DNA of 16,416 bases from Ectocarpus siliculosus (lineage: Eukaryota > Sar > Phaeophyceae > Ectocarpales > Ectocarpaceae): contig FN648075.1 in the NCBI GenBank assembly GCA_000310025.1, positions 1 through 16,416 of the forward strand. Reading direction: 5' to 3'. This document shows, in pieces, positions 1 to 10,300 of the stretch (positions are counted from its first letter, which is position 1; the number at the start of each line of letters is the position of its first letter). The notes beneath the pieces were generated by a model that was not told the DNA's origin, searched no databases, and was given only the letters and a program-made list of their open reading frames with translations. The position numbers were made by a program, and so were the translations under genes.

Positions 1-530
1 TTTTCCCTACGGTGGTGAATTGAAAGAGGTGCAAGTACCCAACAGGGGGGTTTCTGGCCAGAGAAGGGTGACGGGGGTGAAATCATTGGGTAGAGGAGGT
101 GAGGGGGTTTGGGGACGAAATAATCGTTGATCGCTTCGAGCAGCTGGTTTGCTTTAGGTGGTTTTCCGTGCCGATTGTATCACATGGTTTTCCCATGGTT
201 TTCCCTGAAGATTGTTATGAAGAGAGCCCGATGTGTTTGCGGTCCGAAGCAGGGGTAATCTCCCCAGACCGCGCGCCCGGCTCCATCATTAAGATAAGAT
301 CGAGAACAGAACTTTCAGAACGCCCTTCTTTTTTCGTTCCGGGAATCTCAAAGGCGAGGGTGGTGAAATCGCTGACGTTTCGCAAGCGTGAACCACAACG
401 ACCCATGCCAAAGCAAAGTACGATACCAGAGCATGACGTGGCAACAAAAACAGCAGCCACAACAAATGAAGCAGGCCTAACAACAATGCGAACAGGCCTC
501 ACACACCTGCGGATCCCGGGGGGAAATTAC
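1..530 (-). other. Intron sequence of the EFHC-like gene (start of an intron leading out of the window)
   Basis: This follows the GTAATT donor at 530-525 on the minus strand. The next expected coding segment would complete DM10 domain 2 with a motif like YGxxF..YDCD, and I did not find one in any minus-strand frame here. Plus-strand open frames in this stretch have no recognisable domain. It is most simply read as intron, with the next exon left of position 1. Confidence 0.5.
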
Positions 531-3500
531 CCCCCCGTAACCAGTGGGGACAAACATGGAGTCCTTCGGAAGCTTCTGGCGGCGCAGAAGGTTCGGGAAG
601 TTATGCCGGCCCTCCGCGGCCACCTGAGGGTTGTTTGTGTAGCGTGGCGTGGTGTTGTTGCTAGTCGCTTGAGCTTTGGGCTTACTTTCGGAAACAAAGA
701 ACTCGTCAATTTCAAAACATGGTGGCTGCTCTAGAAGTGATTTAAGCTTTTCTCGAGAAGGTTCTAAATATGACTAACCCTGGTTTGATGCCTGAGACAC
801 GTTCACGGTGATGTCGGTGCCCACAAGAAGCAAATAACGGCCACAGAAGCGCTGAGTACGTATGCAAAGGCTTTGTTGTCGGCATGTTGCATGTAGCAGG
901 TGCTTTTCGTCGCGACAAACTCTACACAAGACACAACAACAACAACAAAGCAACAACCAGAAAACAACAGTTTCGCCAACCTCCTTAATTTCGATGGTGT
1001 CGTTGAGGAGGTAGTAGTACAGGATGTAGTCACGCTTGTCTCCCTGCAGGCGGCAGTCCTTGTACTTGCAGAAGAATCGCAGAACTTTCCGATCCTTCTT
1101 GTAGAACTCCCCCTTCTCGCGGGCCGGCATCATGGACCTTTTCCGACGTGCAACCGGAACCAAATGTTCAATGAAACAACACTTCTTTCGGTTTTTCGAA
1201 AATGAAAAGGTCCACGGTCTTACCCAAGGACACAAGGAAACAAGTCGGGTCTCATCGCTAGAGAAAGTGATACTTCTGGTCCGGCAGATTCGGGTTCGGA
1301 AGCAGAGACCAACGGGGATAGCTCAACAACAATTCGACCAATCCTGAGTAGGTCATTTGTTCGGGCTGGAAAGGTCGAAGAGTTTGTTTGTCCGCACCAA
1401 GATCCAGTGCATTTAGATTGACCGGCGATAATGCGGCAGGAAAATGTAGTTATCCGACGACCCCAGTGATTCTCTGTGGAAACCAACCTATAGCACAACT
1501 ATTCTGGCTCCACCCTTGGAAAATGCTGCCTACCCTGTGAGTTGTAGTTGATACAACATGCCACAAAAAGTTCTTGGCGAGTGGCCCCACGACAACACTG
1601 CGCATCTCGTTTTCACTCTCCAAACACCATGCTTACCCACACGAATAATGATTGCGTGCACATCCATTGTCCTGCTCAGACGCGTCTGAAGCGGGCCAAC
1701 TTGTTGGGGAACTTCGCCGGTGGGCAGTGTGCGATTTTTGCCAGCTACGTAAGAATAGCCAGATCCCACGATCTCACAGGTGTTGTGAAACGATGTTGGT
1801 GATGTGTGTCGGTGCTGTGTTCTTCTGACTACAGTACCATTTGTAGTACTATTCGTATTCAAGCTTTTCCCGGCCCGGCCTATTCTCCCCCTCCACTAGT
1901 CCAACGTAAGTCTAGCATCTGGCCAAACCTCCGATCAAACCTACTCTATCCCCCCCCCCCCCCCCCCGGGGTTTGCCATCGGCGTTGGGTTTTCCTCCCT
2001 TGGCAACCACCTTGTAAAAAAAGCCGCCCCCCCCGGTGTTTGCCATCGGGGTTTGGGTTTTCCTCGCTTGGCAACCACCTTGTAAAACAAGCCCCCCACT
2101 CGGTGTTTGCCATCGGGAATGGGTTTTCGTCGCTTGGCAACGACGTTGTAAAACAAGCCAATTCTCTTCGTGAACTCGGCAACCAGGTTACCGTTTTTTT
2201 TTTACCTCGTTTTTTTTTTTTGGCGGTAACCATAATGGTGGTCGAGTAGATCATGTTGTGCGGGGTCGAGAACCCTCACTCCGCGCAACGGGGGATGATC
2301 GCACCACGTTGTGTTAAAATGGTCAAGCTTCCTCGAGGCAGTTACACAGTGCTTACAACTGTCTCTGGAAGTGAAAGCACCAGAAAATAAATTAAGTCAT
2401 ACGTAGCTGTCATCCGTACGCAAGGAAGTAAGCACAAGATGCCGAACACCCTTAGCAGGATGCAGCTCACCCTTCATGCGACTCGCCAAATACCTCACGG
2501 CGCTTCGCGCTTGGTGATGTGAGAGCCTGGTCCGGTGAGAACCCGGCGTGCTCCGTCCCGGCTTTGTAGGGATGCGAGGTCAATGGTCAAACGACTACGG
2601 CATGCACGACTATGAGTACACCCCCCCCCCCCACTCTCTAATCTAGCGTGGGGCGCCCCCCTCACCTCTTCTTGGGGGCGGACACCTTGGCACGCTCCGC
2701 CCCATAGCCGTCCTCCGGGTAGTTCTCCGTCGGCTTCAGGCTACGGCCGAGGTTCCGCTGGAACCACTGCCGGGTGGTGAGATCCGCGTCCACGATCCGG
2801 AACCTGCGGCCGTGGATCCAGACCTCCTCTCCGACGCCGAAGTCTCCGGGGGCGTAGATGTCTCGGGGGGGGGGCGTGGTGGCGCCGCCCTTACCGCTAC
2901 AGCCGCCTGTTGGTCGATGCCGGTAAAGGTTGAGTGGGATAGCGCTCTGTGAGCATGGGCCGATTTTTTGTTCATGTGCCGGAGTAACTGTTGGTGCGGA
3001 ATTTGGGATACAGTAGTTGGAGAGCTGAGCCGTACTCAGTGGGCAGAATGAGGGGTTTGGTATACGTAGTCCACACGTTCATTTTTGGTATTCTTTCTTG
3101 GAAGGAGACGAGGAGAACGTAGGTCAGACGTAAGAAAGAAAAGAGTCGCCGGTCAGACACCTCGGGTTCAAAGAAAACAAATATTCAGGTCTTGTTAGCG
3201 GAAGTTTGGAACAAAGATCACACAGTCTGGTCAGAGAAAAACGGATCTCCATTCTCTTCCCCGCTCCATCTCCAAGAGAATGCGAGGTCTACAACCTAAT
3301 GTACAGTGCAACCAACATATGACCTCCCTCCCTCCGCTCACCCATCACGCCCCCTTCGTCGCCGCCACCGCCGGTCGCCCGCACAGGAGTGGCGCTGCCG
3401 CCGGCACTGCGGGCGTCCCGGGCGCAAGAGTTGAGCGGCCGCGTAACCTGCAAGCGCCTCATGAACTTTCCCTGCGTAAGGCCGCTGTTGGTGATTCGCG

Positions 3501-4877
3501 GCTCCTCGATGGAGATGGTACTGTCCGACAAGAAGTACCTAGAAAAACGGCATTGGTCATCAATATTGAGGCCACGATAGGCGGGACGGGAGGGTAAAGT
3601 GCGGAATGTGATGGCTCGAGGGGCCGGGGGGCGAGGGAGACATATTATGTGGTTGACGGAGAGCACGGCTAGCATCAATTTGTGTAGAATACTCTGTGCC
3701 CAAGATTAGAACGGGTGCAACAGCAGCTACATTGTGAATTTTCACCTTTGTGGGATGGTACTACAGGCGATCTATCCTTTGTTGGGCCACAAATTCACTT
3801 TCTTGATACATAAAGTTGGACAACGACCATTCCCTCCTCGTTTCTAGACTTCATGCCGTACAGTCCTCACGGAGGATTTCGCACCTACCAATACTCCCCT
3901 GTATGCCTCTCTCTCCACTTGTCTCCCTCCTTCCCTCCCTCCCTCTCTCCCTCCCTCCCTCCATCCCCTGCTCTGTTATCTCTTCATTCGCTCTCACATT
4001 ATGCTGAACTTCCTCACACGGAAACCTGTGGCGTCCATGCTCCCGCCTTCGTGAACGGGCTCCTGGAAGTAGGCGAAGAAGCGGAGTACCTGCTTCTCCT
4101 TGGTGATGTAGTCTGGGATACAGCTACCCTCCCGCGTGCGGGCAGGCACGCTCGAACCCGCTGTGCCCGGTCGGGTGCCTTCTCCATACCCGCGCAGGAT
4201 GGGTTGAGACTTGGACGATCTAATCATCCCCGAGGATCCCGGACGGGCACCCTGCAACATCTGCGGAGCAGCCATGCCAAGAAGAGCACCGGAAGTGTGC
4301 GTATTTTCGTGATTCGGTTTCCCACGGAAAGAAAAAATCTACTCTGCCAACCATGCCATTGACACCGCCAGCAGCCCAGCAGAGCAACGTCAAGCCTGCC
4401 TTCGGAGGAAAGATAGGCCATGCACGCTCCATCATGTGGACGTGCTCGCGTCTTTGGCACCATTGGGCGACCCCATTTCGCTCAACAACATCTGACGCGT
4501 AAGCGACCATCTCTCGAACAATGGATGATGGGTCTTAACTCCAAGAAACCCGTACAATCAACCGGCAGCGCGTGAAGCACAACCAAAGCGTAGAGTAGAA
4601 TGCGCACTCGATTTGTAGAAATCGAGCCTTGACCGGCCGCATTGTCTCGTTCGCAAGTTTTCTCCTCTGGTTTGTCGGCGAGCGTACATGTAGACTGGAC
4701 AAAGAACAGCAGCAGTGAATGCTACCAACGTAGCAATTATTGAAGAGTGCATATCGAACCCGTCCGTACCTTCACGTATGGCCCGTGGCCACGTCGTATG
4801 CCCGGAACCATGGGGAAGTCACTGGTCGGCGATGCTAGGGGAAGGGCTGGCATGCTCGTCGCCCATCTTGTAGACAT
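531..4877 (-). CDS. EFHC1/Rib72-like DM10-domain axonemal protein, 3' end outside window
   Basis: Six exons, joined in phase: 4877-4770, 4260-3998, 3538-3342, 2906-2666, 1137-981 and 623-531, giving 353 codons with no stop. The first ATG in frame is at 4877. Residues 21-26 (FPMVPG) resemble the LPFLPG motif near the EFHC1 N-terminus. DM10 domain 1 runs from about residue 92 (KQVLRFFAYFQ) through YFLSDSTISIEEP and ITNSG to VWIHGRRFRIVDAD (about residue 230). DM10 domain 2 starts with KKDRKVLRFF (about 283), continues with YYYLLNDTIEIKE and ends in view with LLRRQKLPK. Known of the family: EFHC1/Rib72 proteins are microtubule inner proteins of ciliary doublets, with three DM10 domains and C-terminal EF-hands, so about one DM10 domain and the C-terminus should lie left of position 1. 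Less certain points are the exon 2 start (4260 or 4251), the exon 4 start (2906 or 2861) and the last donor (530, GTAATT). Inferred: the organism makes flagellated cells. Confidence 0.85.
1950..2167. repeat. 18-nt poly-C followed by three tandem 67-bp units (intronic)
   Basis: A run of 18 C occupies 1950-1967. Three copies of a 67-bp unit follow, with the shared word GTTTGCCATCGG starting at 1971, 2038 and 2105. Each copy continues with GGGTTTTCCTC or a variant, TTGGCAACCACC and a CTTGTAAAACAAG palindrome. The array lies in intron 4 of the minus-strand EFHC-like gene (2665-1138). The period of 67 is not a multiple of three, so the open frames across it are not conserved coding repeats. Confidence 0.9.
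2186..2231. repeat. Short inverted repeat flanking poly-T
   Basis: GGTTACCG at 2186-2193 is the reverse complement of CGGTAACC at 2224-2231. Between them are two runs of 10 or more T split by ACCTCG. It sits directly after the 67-bp array in the same intron. It may be chance or the footprint of a small insertion; no function can be assigned. Confidence 0.5.
3905..3968. repeat. Polypyrimidine CCCT-type microsatellite
   Basis: An almost pure C/T tract built of CCCT and CTCC steps lies just inside intron 2 of the minus-strand EFHC-like gene (3997-3539). It begins about 30 nt past that intron's 5' splice site, so the pre-mRNA carries a G/A-rich tract there. Mirror-symmetric purine tracts of this kind can form triplex DNA. 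No coding meaning is seen. Confidence 0.8.
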
Positions 4878-7377
4878 GTTCGGAGAGGATGGCTGGGATG
4901 GTCGACCCCGAGAACCCCTTTTTCGTACCAAAACTTCGAACCCCGGTGCGCTGCTAGGCGTACCTGGCGTGCTTGGCAACGCTTGCTTGGCAGCGCGCGC
5001 CCCAGGCGCAAAAGGAGATGATCAGAGAGAGAATGAGTCTACACCTCTTCCTGCTGTGTAGTAAATGAGATGGCTTGTACACTCTCGTGTTGTCGGATTG
5101 ACGTTATAAGTGTCTCGTCGCTCTTGTGCGGCGCAATAATGATTCCCCGAATCGGCACCCGAACCCATTCTCTCGGACGTTACTTCCTTTTTGTGGCCCC
5201 GCCGCCCCGCCCCATTGTACACAACCTTTACGTTTCTATTATTTCGGCTTGAACAGCATGATTGAGTGTCGCCAAAGTTTCTCTGACTGGTGTATCAAAG
5301 TGTTGTTGCCGTTCCCGAACAGTTTTGTTTTTGTCGTGTAGGTCGGTGTTCTTGTCGATGCGCTACACTGCTGTACACACACGATATTTCGTTGGCAGGG
5401 CAGGTAGGTGTGTGTATACAACAGCGTGGAGCCCGCAAATAAGAATTCTGCTACCGGAGACTATTACTATTCGTTCAGGACCGTACTGCTGTAGTTGGGG
5501 GTGGCGCACCTCTCTCTGCGGACGGCGACCCCGTCGGGGTGACCAGGAGACGGAGTAAAACAGAGTGTGCATCAAATTACATACATACATAGACAGAGCA
5601 ATGGATGAGCCTAGAGCTGCTCCATGGTCCCTGTGCAATGGTACAGCAGTGTCAGGGTGTCCCGTTGATATGTACGGTTGGGAGTCGTGTCGTCTACAAT
5701 GCCTGCCGTTGTTGCTGTTTGTTGCATGAGACGGAAGATCATGATATATATTCACAACAAATAGTTGTCGGTATATGAAGCAGATGTAGGTTAGGAAACA
5801 TGATACAGATATGGCGTGTAGGGATGCCCACTCGAGGCAACCCTCAAGGGGATGGGTGTAAGTATTTACGGTGAATGAACACCTGGTCGAAATTGATTTA
5901 CGATACTCTCCTTTTCAACCTGCACATGTTCCAAAAGGCTTGTTTCAGGGACAGGAGGTGTAAAAGTTTAACTGACTCTTTTCCTACCCTCTCATGTCAC
6001 GACACGCAGCCAAGCTGCATAACCAAGGAGAGCTACAATACCGACCCTAGTCTTGTTGAGTCATGGATGGCCACCACTCGCTTTCGTTCGTCCTGCTTAT
6101 AGGCAGAGATTCGTTCCACAATGTGTTTCGAAATTCGCTATTGTTGTGTAAGGCCGAGTTGTTTCTGGAGTACTTCACAATACACAAAAAACGCGAAAGG
6201 GCTATGCATACTACGCCGAGAAGACGATCTCCTCCGCACGGACGGCCAAACGGCGTTCGGCCGTACTCCCAGCGAACAAGCGAAGCACGAACAGACACAA
6301 CAACGGATCAAGGGCCTCAAAACCATACATGGCACAATGCGGTCCTAAGGCTCAGGTGAAAACAGCACTGGAGTGCGGCCGGAGTTGCACGACCTGCTGC
6401 CAGATATACTGGTACGGACGAACAGAGGAAGTTGGCGACTTTTTCTTTTTCTTCCCTTCACATCAGCGCTCACAGCATTTGTCGACTGCACGAGAAACTT
6501 TCATCAGACGGTAAAGCAAACTGCACGTTCCAGAACACCCACTAAGCCCACAACGCACACGACACACATAAAAAAAAAACGAACACGAAATGATGACGAC
6601 TCCCCTTGTTCGGCGCGGGCATGCCCAAGCCAAGCGATAGCAGCATATTTACACACACACACATAGCTGCTGGCCCACACCACTACTATCCGTAGCACAA
6701 CACACTCACAAGGCCTAACACGAGCAACAACAACGTATCCATGCTTCCGGTATAGGAGCTTTCAACACAAGCGCAGCGCCTGGAGGCCATGCGCTTAACA
6801 TTCCTAGTGGCAATGACAGCAGCATTCCTATCTGTAGACCTCTTGTCGGAATATTGCCGACGGCCCAAGGATCTCCTCGTAAGAACAACGCACGCCGAAT
6901 GCTGCGACCAATCGAGTGGACCTTGGAAAATGCGAAAAGTTGCCCACAAAGGCTCACCTCCCTCCTCCCTTTGGTGCTTGCTCGACTGGTCTCGGCCACG
7001 CTCCTTGGACTTCCTCGCCACCCACACCAAGAGACAAGACCAGCCTTCTGCTGGTGCACAATCAACAACAAGCCTTCTCTCACAACGCACCCCCCTCATT
7101 ACGGGACCTTTTGCTCACAAACAAGTGAGCGTGGTTCCATTTATTCTGGGCGTCAGTCTACACGCCTTTCGGCGCATTTTCCGGACGCATCAGCAGGGGG
7201 TCACACATACGACGCTTTCCTTTCCTTTATCGGTGCTTACACCAATTTAACAAGGTCACCCAGCATTTCATTACAAGCAGGGCTGGGTGAATCGATTTAC
7301 CATTGCGCCTCTCGGTGGTAGTTCCTCCGGGGCATGGAAAGTCAAAAACAACAAAAAAAATACCATGGTAAAAATGG
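4878..7377. other. Gene-poor interval between EFHC-like 5' end and transporter 3' end
   Basis: About 2.5 kb with no frame I can tie to a protein family on either strand. The longest open frames (5363-5755 minus, 6686-7099 minus, 6854-7321 plus) are compositionally unremarkable and carry no motif. The left part should hold the promoter and 5' UTR of the minus-strand EFHC-like gene. The right part should hold the 3' UTR of the minus-strand transporter, whose stop is at 7378-7380. On the minus strand, 6640-6720 is TG-rich, including a (TG)n run at 6651-6663, which would suit a 3'-end processing region but is not diagnostic. Confidence 0.5.
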
Positions 7378-10300
7378 TCAAAACGGAAATAACCACGGGA
7401 TGACCGTGCAGGCCGAGGCCCAAAAGAGCAGGGTCAGAGGCGCGCCGAGCTTGGCGTAGTCCTGGAACTTGTAACCCCCTGGCTGCCACACAAGCGTGTT
7501 TGTCGGCGTACCGATGGGCGTGAGGAAGGAGCACGACGCGGCGACGAGGACCGTCATGGCGAACGGCTTGTAGTCTGCCTGTCGACGGAGAAAAAGAAAA
7601 GACGGGGGGCACGGAAGAAGAGTCAGAAAGCAGCAAAAATTAACACCAACAAGCCACGAACTTCTTCCTTCAGTTGGTTTGGGTGGGATGTTTCAAGACT
7701 CTGTGTGGTAGATAAGTTGATGGTTGGTACGAAACTACCGTGATTTGGACCCTCGGATTGATTGTTGTTGTCTTGTTGCTGCAGTTCTCACATAAGCAAA
7801 TATATATCTGAACCTAAGCGCATCAATTACGTCCGCACGTCTCGGTCATGAACTACCGGGTTGCTGGCGCGTGAGAGACTGAAAAATCTCTTCTCCGAAA
7901 CAATCCTTGCTTCAACACGTGTCGACACCGCAGGAGACAAGGTGGGACAACAAAAAAAAAAACTCCTGTGCAGACCTTCCTACAATGTGACCCCGCCTCA
8001 TATTGTACGTCAGAAACGTACACCGAACGGAATCCTAGACTGGGTCCAGATAAAAGGGGACGAACACATGCTACACACCATGACAGACCCTCACCTCCAG
8101 CTCTCGCGCCATGCTCAGCGCGATCGGGATGTTCAGAGCCGCCGCGGAGTTGTTTGAGATCAGCTCCGTGCAGAGCTGTTTAGAAAAAACAGGGACAACG
8201 CGGGTGCACAACGCGAGAGGGTATGTGTTGGACGCGGTGAGACACCATGTTTTTTTGGAAGACTACTCTGACAAGCATGTTTCTCTTACCGCCTCTAGTC
8301 CATGGTGCAGCGCTCCGGGTTTGATAGTTTTGGGGTGTGTTCGTAGTGTCGGCCAGGATTGATCGGAACCTGATCAAAGGAGGTGATCGTAGTCGAACCA
8401 GCTGAGGCCTCGCGCCCTGTCGATGTCGGTGTGTCGCTGAAGAGCTCAAGAAGCCCTCTGACGTAGCTATAGAAGTGCTTCAGTTGGGTACCACAAACGA
8501 CAACACACCGACATCGACAGGACGCGAGGCCTCAGCTAGTTCGACTACGATCACCTCCTTTGATCAGGTTCCGATCAATCCTGGCCGACACTACGAACAC
8601 ACCCCAAAACTATCAAAACCCGGAGCGCTGCACCATGGACTAGATAGACCGCGGTGTGTCCCTACGGGTTGGGTCCCTCCTCCGGACACACTCTCACCAT
8701 GGTGAGCAAGAACAGCGCGTACAAGCTCGCCGGGGGACTCATCCCGGACTCCCGCACAGCCTTCCCGGCCATGGCCGCGAGGCCGCTATTGGCGATGGCC
8801 TTGCTGAACCCCAGCGCAGACCCGATGAGCAGGAGAAGGCCCCAGTTGACGTGCCCGACCGCCTGGTTGGCGTCGACCCACCCCCCGAGGAGGAGCACGG
8901 CGCTCGCGGCAAACACCGCACGGATCTGGGCGAGGAGACAAAATACAGCGTTAGGGTTTGCGAACATCGATGTTGCCTCGTTTTGCAAACACCGCACGGG
9001 GTCTAGGCGAAAAGAGAGACAGCGTTAGGGTGTGCGGACATCGATACAACACGGTAAAACACGGCACGTACATCTGGGGAACAGCGTTAGGGTGTGGAAG
9101 CATCGATATTGCCTCGTTTCAGCACACAGCAAACACCACATGGGTCTGGTCGACAAAAAAAATACAGCTTTATGGTGTGCAAAGGTTGATATTGCCTCGC
9201 TCCAGAACACACCGCATTGTGCCGTCCAAGCGTACCACAAAAAAGCAGGCCACATGGGAGGGCGCTCAAAACACGCGACAACGGACCCCCAAGAAGCACT
9301 CATTGTCGTGCTCACCATGTCAACGCCTCCCAGCAGCACCCACAACAGCATCAGCGTGAAAATCACAAGGGGGAAGTAGTGAAACCACCCCGTCGGCTCC
9401 GGCACCCTACCGATCGGCCTATTCCGCAGGAACTCCCCACCCGCCGACGTCGAAGAAAAACGCCTCGAAAATTGTTCCGTGGCAAGAACGACTACCACAT
9501 CCCCCGCTTCGAACGCCTCCCCTCTTCGCCGCCCCCACTGCCGCCGTCGTTGACTCTTCGCATCGAGACCCGCCCCCTTCGTAGGCTGTTGTTGGCAAGG
9601 CGTTGCCACCGGTCCTGAGATCTCCGGTTCCGACAGTCTCGCCGGGCTCTCATCTCCGACGGACGGCGACAGTGCGGTCGAACCCGGGCTGCTCCTGTCG
9701 CCGCGAACCGTCGGCGAATCACCGGGGCCCCCGATGAAAAACGCCTCCGCCCCAGCGAAGCTCTGCGGACTCCCACAAGCACCCGAGGTCTCGAACAGCC
9801 CGTCGCCGCTAGTCTGTCCAGGCTGTTCGGCGCCGAGGCAGGTTGTTTCGCCGCTGTCACCGGTGTCGACGGCGTCGTGGCGGCCGCCGTTGCCTCCTCG
9901 GTCGCATTCTCCGGCTGCGCTCCTCCCCAGGAGATCGACCCCTCCCCCCGTGCTCCCCTTCAAGCGAAACGCGACGACGCTGCAACCGTACCGGGCAGAG
10001 AAGAACCCCCCGTCGCTCCGCGCGGTCCGCCCCAAGAAGCGGCTCGTGCGCGACAGCACCAGCTCGAAGAACGCCGAACCCGTCCGCGGAGGCGGCCTCA
10101 GCGTGCTGAGCCCCAGCACCCCCAGCCCGGGCTCGCGCGCACTGAACCACGAGCCCTGGGCGTCGACCATGGCGCTCCGTCCGCAGCTGAGCACGAGCAC
10201 GTCTCCGGCACGCACGCACGCGTCGGGAGCCACGTCGTGCAGATCGTGGGTAGTGGTAGCCCCGTCAACGGCGGCGAAAGCTCCAACGCTTTGCGGTGGC

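Noticed and set aside
99-734. 211-codon plus-strand open frame
   Set aside because: No recognisable domain, and it overlaps a well-supported minus-strand DM10 exon (623-531).
1806-2249. 147-codon plus-strand open frame over the 67-bp repeats
   Set aside because: The repeat period is not a multiple of three, the frame includes poly-C and poly-T translation, and it lies in an intron.
3165-3185. tRNA-like T-arm word GGGTTCAAAG
   Set aside because: No matching acceptor, D or anticodon stems can be built around it.
5363-5755. 130-codon minus-strand open frame in the gene-poor interval
   Set aside because: No motif, no plausible splice partners and ordinary composition; consistent with chance.
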